NCBI RefSeq assembly: GCF_022867795.2 | Contig: NZ_CP107006.1 | Location: forward strand, 2,232,001-2,296,000 | From: Chitinophaga horti | GTDB lineage: Bacteria; Bacteroidota; Bacteroidia; Chitinophagales; Chitinophagaceae | Direction: 5' to 3' | DNA length: 64,000 nucleotides | Shown here: piece after piece, positions 18,027 to 26,998 of the stretch | Layout of the letters: the number at the start of each line of letters is the position of its first letter | Position numbering within the stretch: the first letter of the stretch is position 1 | The notes under the pieces: model-generated | What the model was told of the DNA's origin: nothing | What the model saw: the letters and a program-made list of their open reading frames with translations, nothing else | Database searches by the model: none | Position numbers and translations under genes: made by a program

Positions 18027-18914
18027 ATGAAGCTGGCAGCAATAGATATAGGCTCCAATGCCGCGCGACTCCTCATCTCGGAGGCGTCGCCCAAGGCGAA
18101 CGGGGAAATGGACTTTACAAAAGTTAACCTGGTACGGGTGCCCCTGCGCCTGGGTATGGACGTGTTTGCGGATGGGTCCATCTCGCCCAAGCGGGCCGAT
18201 CACCTCGTGGACACGATCAAGGCCTATAAATTATTGCTGGGCGTATATGAAGTAAAATACCTGAAAGCCTGCGCCACCTCCGCCATGCGCGACGCATCCA
18301 ACGGTATGGAGATACTCTCCCGCGTACGGCACGAAACCGGGATCGATATACACATCATCACCGGCCAGGAAGAAGCTTCCTACATCTACGAGAACCACAT
18401 CGCCGAACATATGGACCCCTCCAAGTCGTACTTATATGTAGACGTGGGCGGCGGCAGTACCGAGCTGACTTACTTCTCCGGCAACACCCTGGTGTTTAAG
18501 GAGTCATTCAACATCGGTACCATCCGGCTGATGCAGAAGCAGGTGACCGACAAGCAGTGGATGGAGATGAAAGAGTTCATCCGCGTAAAAGTGCGCGGCA
18601 ACGTGAAAGCCATCGGTTCGGGCGGCAACATCAACAAGATATTTTCTCTCTCCAAAAGAAAAGAAGGTAAACCACTTACCCTCGATCTGTTAAAGGATTA
18701 CTATAAGGAGTTTTCGAACTTCACCGTGCAGGAACGGATTCATATTTACAACCTGCGTGAAGACCGCGCCGACGTGATCGTACCTGCTTTGCAGATATAC
18801 GTGAACGTAATGCGCTGGGCCAACATCGATGAGATCTATGTGCCCAAGATCGGCCTGGCAGATGGATTGATCCATGCGCTGTACAACGAAATCGTGGGCA
18901 TCGTAAGTCGTTGA
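18027..18914 (+). CDS. Ppx/GppA family exopolyphosphatase
   Basis: A 295-residue actin-fold phosphatase that cleaves terminal phosphate from polyphosphate or hydrolyses pppGpp. Motifs are AAIDIGSNAARLLI at the N-terminus, GQEEASYIYE, and YVDVGGGSTELTYF near residue 145. It is the short form, lacking the C-terminal HD-like domain of E. coli Ppx (~510 residues). It is probably co-transcribed with ppk1 (14-bp gap), which favours polyphosphate as substrate. Confidence 0.9.
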   Translation: MKLAAIDIGSNAARLLISEASPKANGEMDFTKVNLVRVPLRLGMDVFADGSISPKRADHLVDTIKAYKLLLGVYEVKYLKACATSAMRDASNGMEILSRVRHETGIDIHIITGQEEASYIYENHIAEHMDPSKSYLYVDVGGGSTELTYFSGNTLVFKESFNIGTIRLMQKQVTDKQWMEMKEFIRVKVRGNVKAIGSGGNINKIFSLSKRKEGKPLTLDLLKDYYKEFSNFTVQERIHIYNLREDRADVIVPALQIYVNVMRWANIDEIYVPKIGLADGLIHALYNEIVGIVSR

Positions 18915-18941
18915 TCGACAAATTACCGTTCCAAAAAAAGA

Positions 18942-18973
18942 TTGCCGATTCTGGATTTATATTCCCAACTTTG
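18942..18973 (+). promoter_or_regulatory. Candidate promoter of panB
   Basis: TTG at 18942-18944 is followed after 21 bp by CAACTTTG (18966-18973), one mismatch from TAnnTTTG. The spacing equals that of the panD promoter. Confidence 0.4.
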
Positions 18974-19048
18974 TGCATTGCCTGCGGCGGTGACTGGCAT
19001 TTCCATTCCACGTAACATACCCACGGCAACCATTAAAAACATTTGATA

Positions 19049-19864
19049 ATGTCTGTGAATAAAGAGATTAAGCGTGTCACCACGCATATCCTGCAAAAGA
19101 TGAAGATGGATGGGGAAAGGATTTCAATGCTAACAGCGTACGACTTTTCCATGGCAAGGATTTTTGATGATGCAGGAATGGACATTTTATTGGTGGGCGA
19201 CTCCGCCTCCAACGTAATGGCCGGTCACGAAACCACCCTCCCTATTACCCTCGACCAGATGATTTATCACGCTGCCTCGGTAGTGCGGGCGATCAAAAGA
19301 TCCTTTGTGGTGGTAGATCTTCCCTTCGGTTCTTACCAGGGTAACTCTAAAGAAGCCCTCAGCTCGGCCATCCGCATCATGAAAGAAACAGGTGCGCATG
19401 GTATTAAGATCGAAGGTGGCGAAGAGATTATCGAATCCGTTAAACGTATCATATCTTCCGGTATCCCGGTGATGGGGCACCTGGGCCTTACACCGCAATC
19501 CATTTATAAATTCGGCACTTACGCCGTTCGCGCTACCGAGGAAGCAGAAGCACAGAAGCTGCTCGCCGATGCTAAACTGCTGCAAGAGGCAGGCTGTTTT
19601 GCCATCGTGCTGGAGAAGATCCCCGCCCTGCTGGCCAAACAGGTAGCGGAGGAACTGCGCATCCCGATCATCGGCATCGGCGCCGGTAAGTATGTGGACG
19701 GACAAGTGCTTGTAATGCACGACATGCTCGGCATCAACAAAGAGTTTAAACCACGCTTCCTGCGCCGGTACCTGAACCTCTACGAGCAAATCTTAAAAGC
19801 TTCCAAACAGTATATCAACGACGTGAAAGGCAGAGACTTTCCGAATGATAACGAACAATACTAA
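19049..19864 (+). CDS. panB: 3-methyl-2-oxobutanoate hydroxymethyltransferase
   Basis: A 271-residue enzyme adding a hydroxymethyl group from methylene-THF to ketoisovalerate, the first committed step to pantoate. Signatures are [34 protein letters not shown] (metal-binding Asp), KIEGG, and [11 protein letters not shown] chose ATG 19049 over the in-frame TTG 6 bp upstream. It is separated from panC/panD by ppk1 and the ppx-like gene. Confidence 0.97.
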   Translation: MSVNKEIKRVTTHILQKMKMDGERISMLTAYDFSMARIFDDAGMDILLVGDSASNVMAGHETTLPITLDQMIYHAASVVRAIKRSFVVVDLPFGSYQGNSKEALSSAIRIMKETGAHGIKIEGGEEIIESVKRIISSGIPVMGHLGLTPQSIYKFGTYAVRATEEAEAQKLLADAKLLQEAGCFAIVLEKIPALLAKQVAEELRIPIIGIGAGKYVDGQVLVMHDMLGINKEFKPRFLRRYLNLYEQILKASKQYINDVKGRDFPNDNEQY

Positions 19865-19883
19865 TCAATGCAAATGAAAGGTC

Positions 19884-19919
19884 AAAGCCGCGGTGGACGT
19901 TCGTTCCATCGCGGTTTTC
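19884..19919 (+). terminator. Terminator of panB
   Basis: GC-rich arms (GCCGCGGTGGA and TCCATCGCGGT, with G-U pairs) flank a short loop and are followed by T's. Confidence 0.65.
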
Positions 19920-19965
19920 TGTTTTATGGAAATAGCTTAAATTCGCTTAAACAGCAACACGTTAT

Positions 19966-20856
19966 ATGAGCACACTTGATACAGTCCTGGAAGGTTTGAT
20001 GAGCCGCTACAAAGCCCGCGTACCCGATGTCGGCGGCGTGATCGGGGCGATGATAAAGGAGAACGTGATAGCACACGACGGAGAGATTGAAAACGACCAT
20101 ATTGCATTCCGCACGATGGGTGTACCGCAGTTGGGCATCCAGTCGCTCGAAAAGATATTCCTGCACTACGGTTACACGAAAAAGGACTACTACCTGTTCC
20201 CCGAAAAGAAACTGGATGCGTACTGGTACGCACCGCCTGAAGAAAAATACCCGCGCATCTTCGTGAGCGAACTGAGAGTTAAAGATTTAAGCCCCCGCGC
20301 ACAGGAGATTATCCATAGTTACACCAACGAGGTAACATCCGACCCGGTCGACCAGCTCGACCTGGACGACGGCCAGGCCGTTGATCACTTCCTGCACAGC
20401 GCCCTCTGGCGCACGCCTACCCTGTCCGACTACCGTGAACTGGCAAACGAGAGCGAGTATGCTGCCTGGGTGATCTACAACCGATATTACCTGAACCACT
20501 TTACCGTGAGCGTCCATAACCTGAAGCCGGGTTACAACACCGTGGAGGCCTTCAATACCTTCCTCGAGAAGCACGGCTTCAAACTGAACGACTCCGGCGG
20601 CAAGATCAAGACCAGTCCGGACGGCGGCCTTTCCCAAAGCTCCACCGTTGCCCGTATGCTCACCGCCGACTTTGCCAATGGCGAACAGGCTGAAATTGCC
20701 GGTTCTTACGTGGAGTTTGCTGAAAGAAGAATTTTACCTCAGTACAGGGAACTGCCTGCCAATGAAGTACGCAGGCAACACCGCCGGGAAGGCTTCGAGG
20801 CTAATAATGCCGACAAGATCTTTGAAAGCACCTACGCCGCGCAAACCGGCAAATAG
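19966..20856 (+). CDS. DUF1338 protein, 2-oxoadipate dioxygenase/decarboxylase-like
   Basis: A 296-residue protein of the HglS/YdcJ (DUF1338) family. Characterised members are Fe(II) enzymes converting 2-oxoadipate to D-2-hydroxyglutarate in lysine catabolism. Probable metal ligands are the His in DHIAFRTMG (~residue 45), a His in LNHFTVSVHNL (~182) and the Glu in YVEFAERR (~247), giving the family's His-His-Glu set. It is shorter than P. putida HglS (~460 residues), as usual for Bacteroidota homologues. An ALDH7-type dehydrogenase at 22915 would supply an earlier lysine-pathway step, which supports this role. Confidence 0.75.
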   Translation: MSTLDTVLEGLMSRYKARVPDVGGVIGAMIKENVIAHDGEIENDHIAFRTMGVPQLGIQSLEKIFLHYGYTKKDYYLFPEKKLDAYWYAPPEEKYPRIFVSELRVKDLSPRAQEIIHSYTNEVTSDPVDQLDLDDGQAVDHFLHSALWRTPTLSDYRELANESEYAAWVIYNRYYLNHFTVSVHNLKPGYNTVEAFNTFLEKHGFKLNDSGGKIKTSPDGGLSQSSTVARMLTADFANGEQAEIAGSYVEFAERRILPQYRELPANEVRRQHRREGFEANNADKIFESTYAAQTGK

Positions 20857-20881
20857 TATTCCCTAAACAACTGACTGTCAT

Positions 20882-20911
20882 AGTCCTGCTCCCTTCGAGC
20901 GGGACTTTTTC
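20882..20911 (+). terminator. Terminator of the DUF1338 gene
   Basis: A 10-bp stem (AGTCCTGCTC with GAGCGGGACT, one G-U) with a short loop is followed by a T run. Confidence 0.85.
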
Positions 20912-21168
20912 TTTTAGTAACCCAGCTTAGGTTCCCGCTACTGGTCCGCCGTTGCCGTCGCACGCTGAAGCAGCCAGTTCGCTACCGCCCCAAAACCTGG
21001 ATCGATGGTTCAGTGATGGTTGGGTGATGGTTGGGTGATGGCTAAGTCCTCCTGGACCGCGCCGGCAAAAACGGCGCATTACCCCGAAACAACCAACCCT
21101 TCCCATAGAAATAACAATCCTTCAAAACCATAATTCCTTAACTTCAACAAATACAAAATCATCACTTT
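20912..21168. other. Intergenic region with a short tandem repeat
   Basis: A non-coding stretch between the DUF1338 terminator and the UPF0173 gene. Apart from the four 11-bp repeat units at 21004-21047 I see no convincing gene, RNA or promoter in it. Confidence 0.5.
21004..21047. repeat. Four tandem 11-bp units
   Basis: The units are GATGGTTCAGT, GATGGTTGGGT (twice) and GATGGCTAAGT, in exact 11-bp register. The outer units are diverged and the central two identical. Confidence 0.85.
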
Positions 21169-21849
21169 ATGAAGGTTACTTACTACGGTCACTCCTGCTT
21201 TGCCGTGAATGTTGGCGGTAAAGATGTGCTGTTCGACCCGTTTATCACCCCTAACGATCTTGCGAAGCATATCAACGTGGCCGACGTGAAGGCCGATTAC
21301 ATCTTTGTTTCGCATGCCCACTTCGATCACATGAACGATGGCATTAACATCGCGCTTCGTACCGGGGCTAAAGTCGTTGCCAACTGGGAAATTTATAACT
21401 GGTTTGGGAAAAACGGCATTACGAACGCCCAGCCGATGAACCCGGGCGGCAAATGGGAGTTTGACTTTGGGAAGGTGAAGTGCGTACCGGCTCATCACTC
21501 GAGCAGCTTTCCGGACGGCAGCTATGGCGGTGTGGCCAGCGGGTTTGTGTTCCATACGGCCGAGGGCAGCTTTTACTATACAGGCGACGCGGCCCTGAGC
21601 CTGGAAATGCAGTTAATCAAGCGGTTAGGTAAACTTGACTTCCTGGTGGCACCTATCGGCGACCTGCTCACCATGGGGCCGGATGATGCGATTGAGCTGG
21701 CGAAGTGGTTAGAGGTAAAAGAGGTGCTCGGCGTGCATTATGACACCTTTGGGTTCATCCAGATCAATCATGAAGAAGTGAAAAAACAGTTTGCCGACGC
21801 AGGCCTTAACCTGCGCCTGCTGCCAATCGGGGCGACCGAAAACTTCTAA
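21169..21849 (+). CDS. UPF0173 metal-dependent hydrolase (metallo-beta-lactamase fold)
   Basis: A 226-residue protein with the fold opening MKVTYYGHSCF, the metal-binding SHAHFDHMNDG (HxHxDH), a second His in VPAHHSS, and a metal-bridging Asp in YYTGDAALS. Length fits UPF0173 (~225). Family members are cytoplasmic hydrolases of unknown substrate. The stop codon overlaps the convergent YeeE-like gene's stop (21846-21849), so the genes meet tail to tail with no spacer. Confidence 0.88.
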   Translation: MKVTYYGHSCFAVNVGGKDVLFDPFITPNDLAKHINVADVKADYIFVSHAHFDHMNDGINIALRTGAKVVANWEIYNWFGKNGITNAQPMNPGGKWEFDFGKVKCVPAHHSSSFPDGSYGGVASGFVFHTAEGSFYYTGDAALSLEMQLIKRLGKLDFLVAPIGDLLTMGPDDAIELAKWLEVKEVLGVHYDTFGFIQINHEEVKKQFADAGLNLRLLPIGATENF

Positions 21850-22256
21850 TGCGGCAGTTTCTCCTTTAATAGTCCGTACACCCAGGTGCCTGCAATGGCA
21901 CTGGCCAGGGTGACGAGCACGACGGTGAAGCCGGCGCCTACCTGGGCAAACAAGGGTCCGGGGCAGGCGCCGGTTATGGCCCAGCCAAAGCCGAACAGCA
22001 GTCCGCCGATAATATTTCCCTTCGTGAACTTCTTCACCGGGATCACGATCGGTTCGCCGGAAAGTGTTTTGATATTAAACTTCTTTATCAGGAACACAGA
22101 CAATGCCCCAGTAGCGATCGCGCTGCCGATTACCCCATACATATGAAAAGCCTGTAGCCGGAACATCTCCTGTATCCGAAACCATGACATCACCTCTGCC
22201 TTAATAAGGATCAAACCGAACAAAGCGCCGAGGACCAGGTATTTAACGTTCTTCAT
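21846..22256 (-). CDS. YeeE/YedE-family transporter half (DUF6691-like)
   Basis: A 136-residue membrane protein with four hydrophobic helices. The signature TGACPGPLFAQVGAG holds the conserved Cys of the YeeE/YedE (thiosulfate or sulfur-compound uptake) family. It corresponds to the C-terminal half of a full-length YeeE. The gene upstream (22260-22823) encodes the other half and ends only 3 bp before this start, so the pair probably forms one heteromeric transporter. Confidence 0.82.
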   Translation of the reverse strand: MKNVKYLVLGALFGLILIKAEVMSWFRIQEMFRLQAFHMYGVIGSAIATGALSVFLIKKFNIKTLSGEPIVIPVKKFTKGNIIGGLLFGFGWAITGACPGPLFAQVGAGFTVVLVTLASAIAGTWVYGLLKEKLPH

Positions 22257-22259
22257 CTC

Positions 22260-22823
22260 TTATAAAAGTTTTAACAGGTAAGGAATAGCCAGGTGCGTGA
22301 CGAGGAAGCCGCCGGCCATAAAACAACAGGTGGCCACCAGTGAAGGCCATTGAAAAGTACTGAGTCCCATAATTGCGTGGCCGGATGTGCAGCCGCCGGC
22401 GTAGCGCGTGCCAAAGCCTACCAGGAAACCTCCGAGTACGAAGAAGACCAGCCCAACCGGTCGGCCTACATTCACCCAGTTAAAGATATCCTCCGGCAGC
22501 AGTTCGTCGAAGCTGGTGAGGCCCATCGCCTTTAAGTCCGCAATGGTTTGTGGGTTAAGGTCGATCGGCTCGTTGGTACTCAGGAACGTTATCGTAATGA
22601 ACGCGCCGATGGTGATGCCGCCTACGAAAAACAGGTTCCAGCTTTCTTTTCGCCAGTCATATTTAAAGAAGGAGATGTTGGCGGGGATGCATGCCGCGCA
22701 GATGTGCCGCAGGGCCGAAGAAATGCCGAAAGCCTTGTTGCCCGCAATGAGCAAGGCCGGTACAATGAGCCCGATCAGCGGGCCGGCGATATACCAGGGC
22801 CAGGGTTGTTTGATCCATTCCAT
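22260..22823 (-). CDS. YeeE/YedE-family transporter half
   Basis: A 187-residue membrane protein with about five helices and the family motif RYAGGCTSGHAIMG, whose Cys is implicated in thiosulfate passage in characterised homologues. I chose the ATG at 22823 (MEWIKQPWPWYIAGP), where the family homology begins. The frame is open to 22901, but that extension is polar and would abut the divergent dehydrogenase start. I see no sulfur-metabolism enzyme next to it, so the actual substrate stays open. Confidence 0.82.
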   Translation of the reverse strand: MEWIKQPWPWYIAGPLIGLIVPALLIAGNKAFGISSALRHICAACIPANISFFKYDWRKESWNLFFVGGITIGAFITITFLSTNEPIDLNPQTIADLKAMGLTSFDELLPEDIFNWVNVGRPVGLVFFVLGGFLVGFGTRYAGGCTSGHAIMGLSTFQWPSLVATCCFMAGGFLVTHLAIPYLLKLL

Positions 22824-22889
22824 GCTGAAAAAGGGGTTTAATCCCCGATTGTACAAGTTAGCCTTTTTTCCCAATCGGCGGATTAATCT

Positions 22890-22897
22890 TAAGTTTG
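22890..22897 (+). promoter_or_regulatory. Bacteroidota -7 box for the ALDH7 gene
   Basis: TAAGTTTG matches TAnnTTTG exactly. The inferred transcription start is about 22904, 11 bases before the ATG at 22915. Confidence 0.45.
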
Positions 22898-22914
22898 ACA
22901 TTCAATCCGAAAAC

Positions 22915-24441
22915 ATGCTCGACGTTTTAAAGACATTCCACATCGGCCAGCAGCACAGCGGTGTATCCACCGGTAAAGACTGGCTGCCAGGCTCCGGCGG
23001 TAATATTGCTACCTGGTCGCCCGTTGACGGCGCCTCACTTACCACGGTTACCGCTGCTTCCCGCGAAGATTATGACCAGGTAATGGCTAAAGCACAGGAA
23101 GCGTTCCTGTATTGGCGTACCATACCCGCCCCGGCGCGTGGGGAAGTGGTGCGGCAGATAGGCATGGCGCTGCGTGAACATAAAGATGCGCTGGGCAAAC
23201 TGGTGAGTTATGAAATGGGCAAAAGCCTGCAGGAAGGTTGGGGGGAAGTACAGGAAATGATCGACATCTGCGACTTCGCTGTTGGTCTCAGCCGCCAGCT
23301 GCATGGTCTGACGATGCACTCCGAACGCCCCGGGCACCGTATGTACGAGCAATGGCACCCGCTGGGAATCACCGGCATTATCAGCGCCTTCAACTTCCCG
23401 GTAGCCGTTTGGAGCTGGAACTCCATGCTGGCATTGGTTTGCGGTAACGTATGCGTATGGAAGCCTTCAGAAAAAACACCCCTCACGGCTATCGCCTGTC
23501 AACATATCATCGCCGGCGTATTCGCCGCCAACAACGTACCCGAAGGCGTTAGCTGCCTGGTGACCGGTGGCCGCGAAGTCGGCGAATGGTTGGCCAATGA
23601 CGGTCGTGTGCCGTTGGTGAGCGCCACAGGGTCCACCCGCATGGGTAAAAGTGTAGGCGCGGCAGTGGGAGCCCGCTTAGGCAGGGCCTTGCTGGAGTTA
23701 GGCGGTAACAATGCCATCATCATCTCTGAACATGCCGATCTGGACATGTCCCTCATTGGCGCTGTGTTTGGCGCGGTGGGTACGGCCGGACAGCGGTGTA
23801 CGAGTACCAGGCGGCTCATCATCCACGAAAAAGTATACGATGCCTTCCGCGACAAGCTGGTAAAGGCTTACGGGCAGCTGCGCATCGGCAATCCGCTTGA
23901 TCAAAACAACCATGTTGGGCCATTGATCGACCAGGATGCCGTGAAAGCCTACCTCCATTCTATTGAACAAGTGAAAGCCCAGGGAGGCCGGTTCATCGTA
24001 GAAGGCGGCGTGCTCGAAGGCGCTGGTTATGAAAGCGGTTGTTATGTAAAACCCTGCATTGCTGAAGTAAAGAACGACTACGCCATTGTGCAGCACGAAA
24101 CCTTTGCACCGATCCTGTACATCATGAAATACAGCACGACCGAAGAAGCGATAGCGCTGCAAAACGGAGTACCACAGGGACTTTCGTCCGCTATCATGAC
24201 CCTCAACCTGCGTGAAGCGGAGCAGTTCCTGTCTGCTGCCGGCTCCGATTGCGGTATAGCGAATGTAAACATCGGTACCTCCGGCGCAGAAATAGGCGGT
24301 GCCTTTGGTGGTGAAAAGGAAACAGGCGGCGGTCGCGAAAGCGGGTCAGACGCCTGGAGGGCGTATATGCGCAGGCAAACGAACACGATCAACTACTCGG
24401 CGAAACTGCCTTTAGCACAGGGGATCAAGTTTGATTTGTAA
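22915..24441 (+). CDS. Aldehyde dehydrogenase, ALDH7 type (2-aminoadipate semialdehyde dehydrogenase-like)
   Basis: A 508-residue NAD(P)-dependent dehydrogenase. It shows the ALDH7 hallmarks: the EQWHPLGITGIISAFNFP stretch, the LELGGNNA motif with the general-base Glu, and the catalytic Cys in TAGQRCTSTRRL. ALDH7A1 and bacterial AmaB oxidise 2-aminoadipate 6-semialdehyde to 2-aminoadipate in lysine breakdown. I chose ATG 22915; the frame is open far upstream, but that stretch lies antisense to the transporter gene and is not conserved. A strong terminator follows. Confidence 0.9.
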   Translation: MLDVLKTFHIGQQHSGVSTGKDWLPGSGGNIATWSPVDGASLTTVTAASREDYDQVMAKAQEAFLYWRTIPAPARGEVVRQIGMALREHKDALGKLVSYEMGKSLQEGWGEVQEMIDICDFAVGLSRQLHGLTMHSERPGHRMYEQWHPLGITGIISAFNFPVAVWSWNSMLALVCGNVCVWKPSEKTPLTAIACQHIIAGVFAANNVPEGVSCLVTGGREVGEWLANDGRVPLVSATGSTRMGKSVGAAVGARLGRALLELGGNNAIIISEHADLDMSLIGAVFGAVGTAGQRCTSTRRLIIHEKVYDAFRDKLVKAYGQLRIGNPLDQNNHVGPLIDQDAVKAYLHSIEQVKAQGGRFIVEGGVLEGAGYESGCYVKPCIAEVKNDYAIVQHETFAPILYIMKYSTTEEAIALQNGVPQGLSSAIMTLNLREAEQFLSAAGSDCGIANVNIGTSGAEIGGAFGGEKETGGGRESGSDAWRAYMRRQTNTINYSAKLPLAQGIKFDL

Positions 24442-24480
24442 GGAGTTAGATAAAAGAAGAGAAGCGTTTTCTAATAAAGT

Positions 24481-24506
24481 AGCGGGGTTGGATAACCCCG
24501 CTTTTT
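24481..24506 (+). terminator. Terminator of the ALDH7 gene
   Basis: A perfect 9-bp stem (AGCGGGGTT with AACCCCGCT) with a 4-base loop is followed by a T run. Confidence 0.9.
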
Positions 24507-25059
24507 CGTTAAACGGAAACCATGCTTATGAGAAAGAATGCTTGGAGCATCCTCTCTGGGTATAAATATTAAACTTTTTTCCGACAATTCATATTCAACG
24601 TTCGTGCTACTGTTCACCCATCATCCTAAATTTTTGCCTTTTATACGCTTATATGCACCCACTGCACTCATTTAACATTACCATACATAGTTTAACGCAA
24701 TCGGCCAGCAGCGCGAATCTGACCGGATATTGATCAAAGAAATGTTAAACCCTGTGGTAGATAATTTTAAATGACGGAAATTTGTGGATTCGCAATTCGA
24801 GCAGGCAAAATCGGAGAAAAACTAAGAAAAAAGATGCCCGGTGGCATTGGAGAGCAGCTACTTCCCTCCTCTTTGTAAAGGTAAAATGTTGATGGCAATC
24901 GTATAAGCACATAATGATAAATGGCCGTACATCATTTTAAACTATGCTAACAGGACAAGAAAGAGTAACTTTCGCACTTTGTGCCCAAGCATTTGTATTG
25001 ACGTTTTTTTAACCAATTGCGGTACTCAAATTGTAATCTTATTGGACAAATTGTTACAC
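24507..25059. other. Long AT-rich intergenic region
   Basis: About 550 bp with no convincing frame. It holds a small GC patch around 24830-24880 (including a 5-bp stem, ATGCC with GGCAT) in otherwise AT-rich sequence. I recognise no known riboswitch or RNA family. The promoter of the subtilase gene must lie here, but no exact TAnnTTTG box stands out; TAACTTTC near 24966 is the nearest. Confidence 0.4.
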
Positions 25060-26745
25060 ATGAATTTTTTTAGAGAGTTGGCAGTAGTGTCGGGAACTGT
25101 GGTACTGGCTGCATTATCGACAAACGTAATGGCGCAGGGTAATGCGGTACCTAAGAACTGGCAATTGCTGGATTATGGCAAAGACAGTATCTATGGCGTA
25201 AGTGCTCAAAAAGCATATTCCGAACTGTTGAAAGGTAAAAAGAGCAAACCCGTACTGGTAGCAGTTATCGACTCCGGTATCGATACTACCCACGAAGACC
25301 TCAAGCCTATTTTATGGCGTAATCCCAAAGAGATCCCAGGCAACGGTATTGACGACGATGGCAACGGCTACATCGACGATATCTATGGCTGGAACTTCCT
25401 GGGTGCCAAAGACGGCAGCAGCGTAAAGGAAGATAGCGACGAAGCATCCCGCGAGTACTATCGTCTGAAAAGCAAGTACATCGATCCGGATTCTGCCCTG
25501 GATAAAAGCTCAAAAGAATATGCTTACTGGGAACGCCTGAAGGCCAAAACCCAAAAGCCGCCTGTCGATAAAGCGCAGTACAAAACCATGCTCAAGATCC
25601 AGGAAAACCTGAAGAAGAGCGAAGAGATACTGAAAGAATACACCAAAGCCGACGATATTACGCTTACTACACTTGACACGATCAAGAGCACCAACGACGA
25701 CGTACTGATGGCAAAAAGTTTTGTGACCAGGCTGTTTAAGAGTATGGTGGGCGACGAAGCCGTTTCTATCAACGACTTCAAAGGCGAACTGGAAGAATAC
25801 ATCCAGGAGCTGAAAAAGAACTCCGAAGCAACGGTTAAACGTCCGGTTGACAAACGTACGATCATCGTAGGCGACAACCTCAACGACATCAACGACCGCT
25901 TTTACGGCAACAACGATGTAATGGGCCAGTTCTCCTTCCACGGTACGCACGTTTCCGGCATCATCGGCGGTGTGCGCGACAATGGTGTAGGTATGGACGG
26001 TGTAGCCGATAACGTACGCATCATGGCGGTAAAAGTAGTGCCTGATGGCGACGAACGCGATAAAGACGTAGCCCTGGGCATCCGTTACGCGGTAGACAAT
26101 GGCGCACGTATCATCAACATGAGTTTTGGTAAAGGCTTCTCCCCTAATAAAGAATGGGTGGACGAAGCGATCAAATATGCAGAATCCAAAGGCGTACTGC
26201 TCGTACACGCAGCAGGTAACGACGGTGCTAACAACGACGAAGTAGAGAACTATCCGAAAGATACCTACAACGACGGCACCATTGCCAACAACATGATTAC
26301 TGTTGGTGCGATGGGCAATGGCAAAAGCGCGCAGAAAGTGGCCGTGTTCTCCAACTACGGTAAAAAAGAAGTAGACGTATTCGCTCCCGGCGTAAACATC
26401 TACTCTACCGTTCCCGGTGGTAACAAATACGGTAACGCCAGCGGCACCAGCATGGCCTCGCCTGTTGTAGCCGGTGTGGCTGCCCTGGTACTGTCATACT
26501 ACCCCGAGCTGAGCGCCCGCCAGCTGAAGCAGATCCTCGAGAAGTCTGCTACACCGATCCCCGGCGCATCACAAATGGTAAACAAACCAGGTTCCGGTGG
26601 TGAAGAGATCAGCTTTGCTGAACTGAGCGCAAGCGGTGGTATGGTGAACGTGTACAACGCACTGAAACTGGCCGCTAAAACTAAAGGTGAGAACAAAGAG
26701 CCGAAGTCCAAAAAGACAAAGGTATCACCAGTTAAGAAAGGATAA
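25060..26745 (+). CDS. Secreted S8 family serine peptidase (subtilase) with a large insertion
   Basis: From ATG 25060 the protein is 561 residues with a signal peptide (cut near VMAQG). The triad is Asp71 in VAVIDSGID, His294 in HGTHVSG and Ser464 in GTSMASP. Asp and His are 223 residues apart, against about 32 in subtilisin; the insert is charged and helical (~130-275). There is no clear inhibitor prodomain and no C-terminal sorting domain; the tail is Lys-rich (KSKKTKVSPVKKG). The long 5' open frame to 24979 lacks signal-peptide character. Extracytoplasmic protein turnover is likely. Confidence 0.9.
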   Translation: MNFFRELAVVSGTVVLAALSTNVMAQGNAVPKNWQLLDYGKDSIYGVSAQKAYSELLKGKKSKPVLVAVIDSGIDTTHEDLKPILWRNPKEIPGNGIDDDGNGYIDDIYGWNFLGAKDGSSVKEDSDEASREYYRLKSKYIDPDSALDKSSKEYAYWERLKAKTQKPPVDKAQYKTMLKIQENLKKSEEILKEYTKADDITLTTLDTIKSTNDDVLMAKSFVTRLFKSMVGDEAVSINDFKGELEEYIQELKKNSEATVKRPVDKRTIIVGDNLNDINDRFYGNNDVMGQFSFHGTHVSGIIGGVRDNGVGMDGVADNVRIMAVKVVPDGDERDKDVALGIRYAVDNGARIINMSFGKGFSPNKEWVDEAIKYAESKGVLLVHAAGNDGANNDEVENYPKDTYNDGTIANNMITVGAMGNGKSAQKVAVFSNYGKKEVDVFAPGVNIYSTVPGGNKYGNASGTSMASPVVAGVAALVLSYYPELSARQLKQILEKSATPIPGASQMVNKPGSGGEEISFAELSASGGMVNVYNALKLAAKTKGENKEPKSKKTKVSPVKKG

Positions 26746-26766
26746 TCATTGGATTGAATAGTAGTG

Positions 26767-26799
26767 TAGCCGTACTGTTTAGGCAGTGCGGCTATTTTT
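26767..26799 (+). terminator. Terminator of the subtilase gene
   Basis: An 11-bp stem (TAGCCGTACTG with CAGTGCGGCTA) with a 6-base loop is followed by T's. Confidence 0.85.
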
Positions 26800-26998
26800 A
26801 TGGCGTGAATGATGGTAATTTACCTCATCCTTATAGAAACTTAGCTTTTGGCAGAAAACACTATCTACCTATAGAAAAACAGCTTACTTTAGTATTACTG
26901 CGTCACTCATACGCACCATATCAACCAAAAGAAAATGACCCGCTAGTACAGATGTAATTAACCCGATTCCCTGACCTTTTATTAGTGTTTGGTTGAAG

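Noticed and set aside
22408..22914. Long N-terminal extension of the ALDH7 frame
   Set aside because: It overlaps the divergent YeeE-like gene and is low-complexity, and the protein family begins at the ATG at 22915.
24830..24880. Possible SRP RNA or riboswitch in the GC-richer patch upstream of the subtilase
   Set aside because: The conserved SRP loop sequence and known riboswitch cores are not present; only a weak 5-bp stem can be drawn.
26754..26957. 67-codon plus-strand frame after the subtilase
   Set aside because: It runs through the subtilase terminator and has no membrane, signal or domain pattern.
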